From a virus, in the IMG/VR virus record IMGVR_UViG_3300030098_005108, positions 1 through 59,532 of that record: a DNA stretch of 59,532 nucleotides. One strand, 5' to 3'. This document shows, piece after piece, positions 9,401 through 18,581 of the stretch. Each line of letters opens with the position of its first letter. Position 1 is the first letter of the stretch. The notes under the pieces were generated by a model. The model was not told where the DNA came from. It was given only the letters and a program-made list of their open reading frames with translations, and ran no database searches. The position numbers and the translations under genes are program-made.

Positions 9401-12400
9401 TAAAATGAATCTACTGAAGGCAGATGGCTCTGAGGGAGAATATAATGACCTTAGGGCTCGTAATGAAATTAGTGGAACCGTTTTTACTTTAGATTCTCCT
9501 GATAGCGCATTTGGAATTAGACCTTATACTTATAGAGAAGGGGACATGCTAAGAATAGATGATATTTTAAAATTAACTGACGAGTTTAGATATAGAAACG
9601 ATCCAGGCGGAACAAACCCTAATCATTATTATACTAATTGTAGAGACAACGACAAGGCCTCTAGCGGGTGGTCGCACAATGATTGGGTCGGATTAAGTGG
9701 GAGCGAAGAATGGAAGCCAAAAGATACACAGCATCCTTTAGATATCTGTATGTCCTTTGCCACAAGAAAGGATATAGATAAAGATTATAGTGTTCTTATA
9801 GGAAAATATTATTCATATGATCCGTACTTTGCTATAGGAATGGAAACAGATGGAGGAGCATTTATTGGTCCAAACAAAGGAAGAGATGGCAATACTAGGC
9901 CTAAAAATAATTACGGATGGCAATTACCAATATCTAATTCTAAAGAAATATCAGACGGAGAAGTAATTCCAAATGCTTTTTTTAAAATATCTAAAAGAGT
10001 TAAAGAAGGTCGTGTTTCTGGATTTTCTAATAATACTTTGGGGTTTGTAGGAAAAACTCAATTTGCGGGTAATTCAAATACACCAAAAACCTGGTACAAT
10101 ACTTATGCTGCTGTATTTGAGTCTCTTCCTAATAAAAAAGGAAAGTCAGCAACTGATGGACAGCGATCAGAGGTAGCAGAAGAAGATTATACTTACGACA
10201 CAGTATCTACTTTACAGATGGGGTTAAGAAGTATTTTAATTGAGATTGACAATAGATGTTCTGAAGTTAGAAAAAAAGGCCCCAATCCTGAAGATACCTT
10301 TTTTGAGATTAGACCCGAAAGATCATACACCTCTTGGTTTGCACCTATGAATGTTTCTGCTTTATATGAGCATGGTCATTGGCTTGGGAAAATGCCTGAT
10401 AATACTCATTCTACATCAAGTCCAAATTCATGGAACCAACTTCCTTATGTATCAAGCTGGCTTTCCTCAAAAGGCACTTTAACTAATCAGTCAATAGGAA
10501 CTGAAGAGCATGATGGGGATGGGGATCATACAACATATCAAAAAGGTAAAGATCTAGTTCCTTTTAAGTATTTATGCTCTATTGTTAGAAATATAACCCC
10601 TTATGGCGGTTACAACAAAGGATCTATAGAAAAAACAAGATATATACCATGTGGAAACTTTCATCCTGTAGGAGATTCTACTGGAAGTAGACAAGGGCAT
10701 ATTTCGCAAGTATTCGGGGGAGATACATTTGTTAACTTATATTCTCATCAAAAAACATCAGCCCCTTATATGAAAAAATCTGCTATTAGATATCAGTTGT
10801 TTCCTGTAGAGTCTTATGTGAATACAGATATGAGAAGCGGATTAACTTTAAATGCTGGAGATACTGTAATAGGAAAAGATATGAATACAGAGCCATATAG
10901 TAATGACTGGCTGTACAATAGCATTTATTCTCAAGAAAACAATATAAAGTCTGCATTAATGGTAAATGAAGATACTTTTGACGAAAGTTTAAATTTACCT
11001 TATGAAATTGCCTATTCTAATACAAAAATATTAGGACAAAAATCAGATGCTTTTAGACAGTTTCCTATTAATCAATTCCACGATATGGAAGGATTGTATG
11101 GAGAGATTAATAGAATTGTAAACTTTAAAAATGAAATATATGTATTGCAGGATTCTGCTTTTGCAAAATTACTTGTAAATCCATTATCTATGTTGAGTGA
11201 TGATGCTGGTACATCACTATTTACTGGTACTGGAGAAACTGTAGAAAATCATATTTATATATCAACTAAGTATGGGTCAAGACATAGATTCAGTGTGGCA
11301 ATGAGCGAAAAGTCTCTGTATTTTGTTGATAGTAATTTTGGTAGATTGTTTAAATATGATACAGAAAAGCTTATATCACTTGGAGATGCTTTAGGCCAAA
11401 GAAATTATTTGAAATATATAATAAAAGAATGGGAACAAAGAGCATATAGAGAATGTCCTTCTTCTAGCGGTGGTGGCGCTAGCGCTTTAGGTAATCATGA
11501 TAGCGCTCCAATAGCTCACGGAACTAATTACGGAAGATTAGATAGTTTAGAAAAACCAACTGGTAGTAGAAATTATTTTTCTGATAACCCATTAAACTTT
11601 TTAGGAATAACATCTATATACGATTATAAAAATAAAGAATTATTAATTACATTTCATAATTCTGCGTGGGGCAATAAAGACGACAAAAGACAAACCTTTG
11701 CAAGAACAGAAGATAATCATTCAATGGGCAGCACGACTAATGGAGAGCCCGTAGGTATTTCAGAAACATTAGTTTATAGTGAAGCAATTAATGCCTTTAC
11801 TTCTAAATATAGTGTTGCTCCTCCGCAATGGTTAGCTGGAGGGCAGGGCTCATTTATACTTTCTCCAGAGAACGAAATAAATGTAAATTCTATAGCTAAT
11901 TTTAATGGCAAAACAGGTTTGTTTAGCACTTATAGCTACCTTCCTTATAATATTTGGGGTAGTTATGATGGTGATTTTTATAGAAACAGAAGATGTAATC
12001 CATTAAGATTATGGATATGGGATAAGCATAAAGAAAAAAAGAAAACACATTTCTTTGGTAAAAAAGATGATATTATTGAGCCGCAAACCACAATATCTTC
12101 TGTGGGTCAAACAATAGGTGGAGATCCAGTTGAGCCAAACATAAAAGCAGATATAGTAAAATACCGTGGAACAAAAGATGTTGCTGATGAAAGTTATATT
12201 GTAAAGGTTATTAATTCTGAAGCGGCTAACAGCAAGGTCTTTGATAATGCTAAAATTGTAATGACCCCTAAACATGTAGATTTTAGTTTCATAGATTACA
12301 CTACAGATATTTCACACGATACAATTAAAACTAAATCTATTATACCAGATCAAGACCGTATTTATAGATCTGATTTATTAGACGAAACAGAACAGCTTGT

Positions 12401-13352
12401 GATTAATAGAAGATGGGATTTTGACGGCACTATGCATAGTTGGTATTTTGTTGATGGTAGTTCAAGTTCATATCCAACCCCTATATTAAATACAGGTTTA
12501 GAAGAAGTAGTTACATCTGTACAGCATAATTTTGGATCAGGGGTTGATGGTAAATATTTCTTTTTTAATGAAACTAATATGTCAAATTTACTTGGTAATA
12601 CAACCTGGCATAATACTGTGGTAAATATGATACAAATTCGTAATGGGGTTGAAATATGGTCAGGAGATGTAAGATTATGGGATTCAACTCATGCTAATTC
12701 TGTGCCAACATCAGGCACTGGTAATTCTCATGGTAGAAGAGAGGGCGGCTCTGCTTCTGGGCAATGGCAGGTAGGCGATATTGTTAGAACATCTATGTCT
12801 GGTTCAACCATAACTTTAGAATATGCAGGAGACGGCAAATTTAGAAGTCCTAAAAAAGGAGAACAAATTAATCTACCTGGTAAGTTTAATAATATAATTA
12901 GAATGAGAGTTAAAAGAACTCTTGATGGAGGTGGCTGGGAAGGGAAAATATTCTGGAGGGGTTATGATCCTATAAGAAAAGCAAATGGTGATTGGGTAAG
13001 ACTAGGGGAAAATCAAAGTAGAAGTCAACAAGTATCTGAACCAGAAGGAATAGATAATGATTTTGTAATTATAGAATGGGACATGAGTCCTACTACAGAC
13101 TGGAATGATTGTATAATAGAACAGATTAGAATAGATTTGTCTGAGAGCACCTCTACATTTGAAATTGATTGGATAGAAATAGGAGGTTTAAAAGCAGACA
13201 AATATATAGACGGAGTACTAAGAGTTCCGTTAAGAACAGAGAAAAGTAGACGTAGAACAAGAGGAACGTACGCAAAAATAAAATATAGTGCAAAAACCAC
13301 AGAAAAATTTAATATCTTTGCAATACTTGCAAAGTATAGAAAAACATACTAA
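6423..13352 (+). CDS. Giant tail protein, crAss 'muzzle'-like (2309 aa)
   Basis: Residues 41-65 (YSDAQNIRLTNSEGD...VENIEGN) and about 1558-1640 (YGEINRIVNFKNEIYVLQD...LLVNPLSM...YGSRHRFSVA...LYFVDSNFGRLFKYD) carry the signature patterns of the large 'stabilisation/muzzle' tail proteins of crAss-like phages. The body is a long beta-rich chain with Gly, Ser, Asn and Tyr loops. It sits between the ring protein and the cargo genes, the expected place. It is longer than typical muzzle proteins (roughly 1000-1500 residues as I recall), so extra domains are probably inserted in the middle. Expected role: distal tail cone and attachment platform. Confidence 0.75.
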   Translation: MAKKNKGKQTPPPQQGISKPESFTHGMVSDLDPHFQLSGSYSDAQNIRLTNSEGDTFTVENIEGNSLFVDLASYPISSLPDQGAATNYPTFRDRGPDAGNISANPRLDNRSSIVGHVSYANQLLLMIVARSEYDRNFKLSSSDVLDILEKDRTIFLMVDFDHEFKIKKVTDLRVCYNTSGYQYPDLNMDLDTPVRIENIVENDSISRIYWTDNKNPLRTLNIKQPELHRLEVSSLNITPLMSPSQAVLSATLSGSLPVGVYQYTYKYISENGGESTFGPLSNMYHVSDQSFGSSTSYAGGPKGNLGTQGFQIDVKDIDDRFSHVELYSLFYDERNSPPRVSVVSRNQVAGATSTFQHISWNNEVENGLEEVLIESNTFDVCKDIAIKDNILFAANLRQKRNFISEKEWNVKVLRWRIREASGGLLDAMLTTSDPEIKHYQLDANNDPVPINSGAYDYDTKDDNDHRCGYGEVLGDPNGMFPAIAPREFLNWDGNLNVPLWTTAISNQRTANGGSSTYSTHWTYKYLSDRMTVGAESFNYVTNGLGGCRVSFGVEEKIADISQNAWNSPFVSSTSKGEELITEFYTTNDTGPYNVSGSEAQPSGNTTFKTSMSLGGSKDPHLSGNTRGYQRGEIYRFGVQIYDLNGAPGNVLWIGDIETPHQYDVMRMINIKNKSHYDSNYRYTPFRPTHYTSGSVQSLTETTNILSHHKISDHRLSFVYGHTVPPVDVEWFSGRLSSTYKNLDAYVRDNGSQRTFLPNNGSDRTQTLDGAKGLARAVPGYTNSNGESNGGPSVGPHDDTHYLFDLYVSFEFIIPDEVCKKISGFRVVRSERTEEDRRIIQQGLLNQTAQYGHAKLGQKYGYSTARFSQKDNEAFGDDPVFVNEWNDGESSSDPDPTLPEQPEYNVYLNGYLGLAENSYMAFWNDGVSNGKVTTGGSSDSDGKVFWWPEREDKKKHLTGGAGYPRGIGPNAGSYGGPGTYGEHFRHCGYFGSYDKMNLLKADGSEGEYNDLRARNEISGTVFTLDSPDSAFGIRPYTYREGDMLRIDDILKLTDEFRYRNDPGGTNPNHYYTNCRDNDKASSGWSHNDWVGLSGSEEWKPKDTQHPLDICMSFATRKDIDKDYSVLIGKYYSYDPYFAIGMETDGGAFIGPNKGRDGNTRPKNNYGWQLPISNSKEISDGEVIPNAFFKISKRVKEGRVSGFSNNTLGFVGKTQFAGNSNTPKTWYNTYAAVFESLPNKKGKSATDGQRSEVAEEDYTYDTVSTLQMGLRSILIEIDNRCSEVRKKGPNPEDTFFEIRPERSYTSWFAPMNVSALYEHGHWLGKMPDNTHSTSSPNSWNQLPYVSSWLSSKGTLTNQSIGTEEHDGDGDHTTYQKGKDLVPFKYLCSIVRNITPYGGYNKGSIEKTRYIPCGNFHPVGDSTGSRQGHISQVFGGDTFVNLYSHQKTSAPYMKKSAIRYQLFPVESYVNTDMRSGLTLNAGDTVIGKDMNTEPYSNDWLYNSIYSQENNIKSALMVNEDTFDESLNLPYEIAYSNTKILGQKSDAFRQFPINQFHDMEGLYGEINRIVNFKNEIYVLQDSAFAKLLVNPLSMLSDDAGTSLFTGTGETVENHIYISTKYGSRHRFSVAMSEKSLYFVDSNFGRLFKYDTEKLISLGDALGQRNYLKYIIKEWEQRAYRECPSSSGGGASALGNHDSAPIAHGTNYGRLDSLEKPTGSRNYFSDNPLNFLGITSIYDYKNKELLITFHNSAWGNKDDKRQTFARTEDNHSMGSTTNGEPVGISETLVYSEAINAFTSKYSVAPPQWLAGGQGSFILSPENEINVNSIANFNGKTGLFSTYSYLPYNIWGSYDGDFYRNRRCNPLRLWIWDKHKEKKKTHFFGKKDDIIEPQTTISSVGQTIGGDPVEPNIKADIVKYRGTKDVADESYIVKVINSEAANSKVFDNAKIVMTPKHVDFSFIDYTTDISHDTIKTKSIIPDQDRIYRSDLLDETEQLVINRRWDFDGTMHSWYFVDGSSSSYPTPILNTGLEEVVTSVQHNFGSGVDGKYFFFNETNMSNLLGNTTWHNTVVNMIQIRNGVEIWSGDVRLWDSTHANSVPTSGTGNSHGRREGGSASGQWQVGDIVRTSMSGSTITLEYAGDGKFRSPKKGEQINLPGKFNNIIRMRVKRTLDGGGWEGKIFWRGYDPIRKANGDWVRLGENQSRSQQVSEPEGIDNDFVIIEWDMSPTTDWNDCIIEQIRIDLSESTSTFEIDWIEIGGLKADKYIDGVLRVPLRTEKSRRRTRGTYAKIKYSAKTTEKFNIFAILAKYRKTY

Positions 13353-13362
13353 TAAATAGACT

Positions 13363-14562
13363 ATGAGTTATTCAGACATAATAGGAGCTACAAGATTATA
13401 TGGTGATTTATTAAATACTAATTTTGCTAATACTGCTAATAATTTAAGCAATGTTAAAATGGATTACGCTCCTGTTAATCCTTATTCATCTGGGGCTTAT
13501 ACACCAAGATCATCTAGAAATATTTATACAGGAGAAGGACGAGTTACACCAAATCCTGTTGCTGAAGCTAGTAATTTAGGTCTTAGTAAAATTGAAAAAG
13601 CAGGTCTTGGAGTAACACAAGGATTACAATATGCTGGTATAGCAAAATCATTATCTCCATATTTACAAAAAGCAGGAACAAGTTTAGGGGCTAAAGGAAC
13701 AATGGGTAGTTTAGCTCCTGCCGCTTTATTATATGGTGCAACAAGAAATCAAAATCCTTATGATTGGACAAGAGGAGAAAGTCTAGGAACTATCGGAAGC
13801 ACAATGTTGGCGGCTAAATCATTAGCTCCAATGCTTGGGTTAACTGCTGCTGCCGCTCCCGCTACTGTTGCTGCCGCACCTTTGTTAACACCTTTAACTA
13901 GTAGTATTGGCGCTGGTTCTGGCGCAAGTATATTAGGAATGCATCCAGGTCTTGCTTTAGGGGCTCTACTTTTAGGAGGAATGTTTTCTAAAAAAGGTAA
14001 GAAAGCTGCTAAAAAAAGAAGAATGGAGGTTAAGAAAAATATTGAAGAGCATCAGGAAGGAATTTATACCGATAGAGAAGCAGCCGTAAGAGAAGGCAGA
14101 GAAGATATGCAGTCTGCATTAACAAAACAAATGTACGACCAAAGACAGGGCAGATATGATAATCAGTATGGAGGGAATTATAGAGGATATAGTATGGATG
14201 AAGGCGGTAAGATGGATATAGTTGCTGAATTTACAGGAAACGAATTAATTGTAAATGATCAGAATATGGTAGAGCAAGGACTAGCTAGCGGAAATTATGC
14301 AATGGCTGCCACCCCTATTAGAAAAGCAATGAAGAATAAACAATTAACCCCAGGGCCTGAAACACATCAAGGCAATCCAATGCCTGTAGACTCTGAGGGC
14401 AATATATACGCGGGTGGAGGCGCGTTACCCTTTAAGGCTAATAAAGGTGCTGGTATATATGATCATGCTACAGATCAGTTTAAGTCAAATATGACTGATA
14501 AAGAAATAGCAATGGTTGCTAAAAAGAATATAAAAAAGTGGGAATCTAACGGAATGGCATAA
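13363..14562 (+). CDS. Internal cargo/ejection protein (399 aa)
   Basis: Residues about 110-215 form an Ala/Gly-rich, membrane-seeking stretch (LAAKSLAPMLGLTAAAAPATVAAA ... LALGALLLGGMF) flanked by a Lys/Arg block (KKGKKAAKKRRME). The C-terminal third (AEFTGNELIVNDQ ... GGGALPFKANKGAGIYDHATDQF) resembles cargo proteins stored in crAss-like heads. Its stop overlaps the next ATG (TAATG), coupling it to two further cargo-like genes and the RNA polymerase. It probably leaves the capsid during infection and helps form a channel through the envelope. No enzymatic motif seen. Confidence 0.65.
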   Translation: MSYSDIIGATRLYGDLLNTNFANTANNLSNVKMDYAPVNPYSSGAYTPRSSRNIYTGEGRVTPNPVAEASNLGLSKIEKAGLGVTQGLQYAGIAKSLSPYLQKAGTSLGAKGTMGSLAPAALLYGATRNQNPYDWTRGESLGTIGSTMLAAKSLAPMLGLTAAAAPATVAAAPLLTPLTSSIGAGSGASILGMHPGLALGALLLGGMFSKKGKKAAKKRRMEVKKNIEEHQEGIYTDREAAVREGREDMQSALTKQMYDQRQGRYDNQYGGNYRGYSMDEGGKMDIVAEFTGNELIVNDQNMVEQGLASGNYAMAATPIRKAMKNKQLTPGPETHQGNPMPVDSEGNIYAGGGALPFKANKGAGIYDHATDQFKSNMTDKEIAMVAKKNIKKWESNGMA

Positions 14563-16520
14563 TGGCACTACCAGGAAAAAATAAAATATCTATAAAAGAG
14601 GTTTATAATTATTTAATGACTAAACCTAAAATGACCAAGAATAAAGCCTTGGGAATTATTGCTAATATACAATCTGAATCACTTTTTTATTCCGATGCTG
14701 TTCAAATGGGAGACATGAAAGATGAAAATAGGGGTATAGGTCTTTTTCAACACACGTATAAAACAAGAAAAAAGGCGTTTTTAGAATCCGTGCCAGATTG
14801 GAAAACAAACTGGAAGGGGCAAATAGATTTTGCATTAGCAGAACAAGAAGCTCAAAATTATCTTAATAGTAGTTATAAAGATGAAGGTGCTGCTACTAAA
14901 GCTTTTATGAAAGAATTTGAAAGACCCAAAGATCAATCTTCAGAAGCAATACAAAAAAGAATAAATAATTTAAATATAATTAGTTTTGATGATGAGGAAA
15001 ATATTATAGTTTCTCAAAAAGCTAAAACTGATGAAGAAATAGAACAAGAAAAAGAACAAAAGGGGTATTATCCTCTTTCTGGAGAAGAGTCAATAGAAGA
15101 GTCAACATTAATACCTGAGATTAAAATAGAAGGAGAATCTAAAAGCACAAGTAAAAAGAAATATAGAAAAGATATTTTAGACAGAATATCTGGTAGAGAT
15201 GAATACTTAAAATACTTAGAAGACAATCAAGACGCTTTTAAAGAATTAAATAGTATAGAGAAAAATTTAAAGTCTTTTAGTAAAGGAACAAGAGAATATA
15301 ACGATCTTATTAATAGAAAGGCCGTACTAGAAAAAGAGCTTAATAAAAAAGAAAATGCACTTAAAGAAGATTTATATAAAAAAGAGTTAAATAATTATGT
15401 AAATAGAGAAAATAATGCAAGGGCTCAACTATCTAAATTGCAGAATGAAGCTAAGGCGTATGTAAATGCTGGAGAAGACGTGCCAGCAGATATAACAAGG
15501 GAAATAGAAGCGTCTAGAAAAGACATACTAGAGTCAGGCAATAGAGTAAAATTATTAACAAAACAAGGCTGGAGAGACTATGATATTAGCCCAGTACAAC
15601 AAGGGTATAATCAAAACATTTTACTTCCTGATGGCTCTATTGACATAGAGAAAAGTAAAACTACACCTGTTTTGCCTGACCCTTTGGGTGATGACAAGGG
15701 TGATGATATTGTTTATAATGTGGTTGACGAAAAGACCGATCAATCACAGATAGTAGAAACTCCAGCAGCGGAAGACACCACTGTTGCTGAAACAACTACA
15801 GAAGATCCTGTTACCACAGAAGATCCTGTTGCTACAGAAGAAGCGCCCTCTTTAACAAGGGCTCAAAAATTTGGACAAGCTGGAAGCGCTTTACTAAAAG
15901 GAGCTGGTGCCGTTTTAGATTCTATTGGTGGCCCTGGAGCTATTATCTCGTATATAATGGGTAAGAAAGGCTTAAAAGCCGCTATGAAAGAAATTCAACC
16001 TCAAGCCAGTGCTGAATTATCTCCAGCGTTTATGCAGCATTTAAGACAAACTAGAGAGTTAGCTAAAAAAGGATTTCATCCAGATCAAGCTAAAAAATTT
16101 AGAAAAGAATTAGATAAGTCTTATCAAATAGGATTAGAGAATGCAGTTAGAGGTTCTGGAGGTCAGAGAGCTAAATTCTTAGCGCAATCAGGCGTATTAG
16201 ACGCACAGCGCTCTTCCGCACTATTAGATTATGCAGCAAGAGATGAAGAGTTACAAGCCAAGAATCAAGAGAAATATGAAAAGATGATGCTCTTTAAAGA
16301 AAACTTTGACATACAGAGAACAGAAAAAGAAAGAGCTGAAGATATGGAAAGACAGATTGCTGACAAGAAAGCAGCAGCTGGATTTACATCAGCAGCATTT
16401 ACAAATTTATTATCAGGGTTTGGTAGAAGCTCTTTAGTTCCTAATCCAGCGCCTGGAACAACACAATTATATGATAGTATATCAAACTGGGGAAAAACAG
16501 AACAAACAACACAAGAATAA
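14562..16520 (+). CDS. Virion lysozyme-like cargo protein (652 aa)
   Basis: Residues 11-145 match the pattern of phage tail/virion lysozyme domains (Phage_lysozyme2 type): 'ALGIIANIQSES' with candidate catalytic Glu39, 'RGIGLFQ', then an aromatic region and 'AFMKEFERP'. Residues 200-320 are charged coiled coil. About 405-430 is a Thr/Glu/Pro linker with repeated TTEDPV. About 435-470 is a Gly/Ala-rich hydrophobic segment (SALLKGAGAVLDSIGGPGAII), and the rest is helical. Packaged with the tail or head proteins, it would open peptidoglycan at DNA entry. The ATG overlaps the preceding stop. Confidence 0.7.
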   Translation: MALPGKNKISIKEVYNYLMTKPKMTKNKALGIIANIQSESLFYSDAVQMGDMKDENRGIGLFQHTYKTRKKAFLESVPDWKTNWKGQIDFALAEQEAQNYLNSSYKDEGAATKAFMKEFERPKDQSSEAIQKRINNLNIISFDDEENIIVSQKAKTDEEIEQEKEQKGYYPLSGEESIEESTLIPEIKIEGESKSTSKKKYRKDILDRISGRDEYLKYLEDNQDAFKELNSIEKNLKSFSKGTREYNDLINRKAVLEKELNKKENALKEDLYKKELNNYVNRENNARAQLSKLQNEAKAYVNAGEDVPADITREIEASRKDILESGNRVKLLTKQGWRDYDISPVQQGYNQNILLPDGSIDIEKSKTTPVLPDPLGDDKGDDIVYNVVDEKTDQSQIVETPAAEDTTVAETTTEDPVTTEDPVATEEAPSLTRAQKFGQAGSALLKGAGAVLDSIGGPGAIISYIMGKKGLKAAMKEIQPQASAELSPAFMQHLRQTRELAKKGFHPDQAKKFRKELDKSYQIGLENAVRGSGGQRAKFLAQSGVLDAQRSSALLDYAARDEELQAKNQEKYEKMMLFKENFDIQRTEKERAEDMERQIADKKAAAGFTSAAFTNLLSGFGRSSLVPNPAPGTTQLYDSISNWGKTEQTTQE

Positions 16521-16523
16521 AAT

Positions 16524-18581
16524 ATGGCAGTAGACTACGGATTTTTTGAAGCGTTAACAGGGCCTATGCAAGCCGCAGGGCAGATACAAGCACAGCGCGA
16601 CCAAAGAAAAATGCAAGAGTTTCAAATGATGCAACAGCAGCGTCAAATGGAGCTTCAGCAATTAGAAAAACAAAAAGGGATACAAGACATGCTTGCTAGA
16701 TCACAAGAGGCAGCTAAGATGGACTTGTATACTAAAAACAATTTTCATAGACAAAAAGATATAGATGATTTTAGAAACTGGCATAATACTATGTCAGGAT
16801 GGGGAGACATACAAGAGGTGTTAAGACAACACGGATCTGTAGATAATGCAAGACTATATGGTAATTTAGATTATTTACTAGAAGAGTATAAAGCCAAGTT
16901 AAAAGATAATCCTGTATCAAGAAGAGTTAATAAAAATAAGGCAAGTTTAGAGTTGTATCATTCTTATGCTTTAGATAAAGACGGAAACGATAAATTTTTA
17001 ACTGAAGGAAGTAAAGAGAGATATAGACAATACAAAAAAGGAACAACAGATAATTTTATATTTTACGGAGGTAGACGAGATTATTTAAATGAATCAAAAA
17101 AACCTCGTAACACATCAGATGCTATAGATTTAGATGATGTATTGTATGATAATTATCATGCAGTATATGCTGATATGATAAATGATGCAAATGCAGAGCC
17201 TGGAACGCAATATACAGACGATCAAATGAAGGCATGGCTTGCGGGAGAGCTCAAGGTAACATCATCAGGAGGTACAGATTATTTTAATGGCCAGGCTATG
17301 TTTGGGGAAAAAGAAATTGACACTAACTTTGGTAGTGAGTTAAAAAGAATGACTAAAGAAACTAATAAAACTGGTATAGTTACTGGAAAACAATTCTTTG
17401 ATAATTTAAATTTAAAAGACGGAGAAACATTCCATAAATTATTTAATAAAACTGGTCTAGATAAAGCATGGAATAGATTTGGTGGTTATGACGGAACAAA
17501 ACAAACAAAAAGCTACGTAGGTACTAAAGCTATTTTCGGAAAAGGTAGGCAGGTTGCTTCAGGAGGGCAGGTGCTAATTGATAAAAATATAGAAGATAAA
17601 ATATCAGAAGTTTTATTTGGTAAATATCAAGATTCTGATATACCTAAATATGTATCTAAAAAACGTAAAATATATGATGTTGGAATGGTGGGTGTTTACG
17701 ATTCAAGAGGACACAAAATAACCTCTCAGGATACATCAGATATTATGCCAGGAGAGACAGGATTTGAAGATTGGGTAGGAGAAGATGAAAAGATGGACCT
17801 TAAGCTTAATGGATATTTTGTTGCTTTAAGGGGTTCGGGCGCAGACGGAAAATCTATTTTACTCACTGACGTTACAAACAAAGAAGATAGAGCAAAATTA
17901 GCAAAAGAATATAAAGACGTGGCGTTTCAGCCTGTTATTGTAGCAGAAATGGAAGACTTTGATTTATTGTCACATAATGATGTTTATTATAAAGAACTAG
18001 ACTTAGGAGATGCTAATGTATTGATGGCCTTAAACGAACAAATAAATCCAGAAAAATTAAACGAAGTGTTAGGGCAGTCGGCTACATATGAGGAGGAAAT
18101 GGCAAGAAATAAAATGATTGCCAAAAGACAAATGGCTTCTAACGCTAAATTACAAAGGCAGTTAAACCTACCAAATCCTGAGTCTGTTGAAGAGATAGTG
18201 TCTGGTTACGATCAAAGTTTAACAGTTGGGTTAGGATTATCTAGAGTTCCTGCAGTTAAAATTCAGCAAGCAGTTCCTATGATAATGTCAGATTTATATG
18301 TAGATTCGCAACAAAAAAGAAATTATCCATATGATTTTAATCCACAAGAAAAAGATCCTGCTAAAAAAATGATAGCGCAAACCCCAGGACAATATATGGC
18401 TTATAGCGCTAAAATGCTACAAGAAGGATTGATTAGCGGTAATCCCGCATATGAGGCTATGTTATCAGCAATAAAAACAGGGACATATGATGAATATAGT
18501 CAAAAGTTATATGATGAAAAATCTTATACTAATAGCAGAAAAATTACAAAAGGCATAATACAATATCAAAGAGGAAGATAA
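16524..18581 (+). CDS. Internal cargo protein with Gln-rich N-terminus (685 aa)
   Basis: Residues 15-70 form a Gln/Met-rich helix (QAQRDQRKMQEFQMMQQQRQ...), followed by helices and a mixed alpha/beta middle. There is no signal peptide, transmembrane segment or catalytic motif. It starts 3 bases after the lysozyme gene and its stop overlaps the start of the 4081-codon gene (TAATG). Co-translation with the virion RNA polymerase suggests co-packaging. Family not recognised; function inferred from context. Confidence 0.6.
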   Translation: MAVDYGFFEALTGPMQAAGQIQAQRDQRKMQEFQMMQQQRQMELQQLEKQKGIQDMLARSQEAAKMDLYTKNNFHRQKDIDDFRNWHNTMSGWGDIQEVLRQHGSVDNARLYGNLDYLLEEYKAKLKDNPVSRRVNKNKASLELYHSYALDKDGNDKFLTEGSKERYRQYKKGTTDNFIFYGGRRDYLNESKKPRNTSDAIDLDDVLYDNYHAVYADMINDANAEPGTQYTDDQMKAWLAGELKVTSSGGTDYFNGQAMFGEKEIDTNFGSELKRMTKETNKTGIVTGKQFFDNLNLKDGETFHKLFNKTGLDKAWNRFGGYDGTKQTKSYVGTKAIFGKGRQVASGGQVLIDKNIEDKISEVLFGKYQDSDIPKYVSKKRKIYDVGMVGVYDSRGHKITSQDTSDIMPGETGFEDWVGEDEKMDLKLNGYFVALRGSGADGKSILLTDVTNKEDRAKLAKEYKDVAFQPVIVAEMEDFDLLSHNDVYYKELDLGDANVLMALNEQINPEKLNEVLGQSATYEEEMARNKMIAKRQMASNAKLQRQLNLPNPESVEEIVSGYDQSLTVGLGLSRVPAVKIQQAVPMIMSDLYVDSQQKRNYPYDFNPQEKDPAKKMIAQTPGQYMAYSAKMLQEGLISGNPAYEAMLSAIKTGTYDEYSQKLYDEKSYTNSRKITKGIIQYQRGR

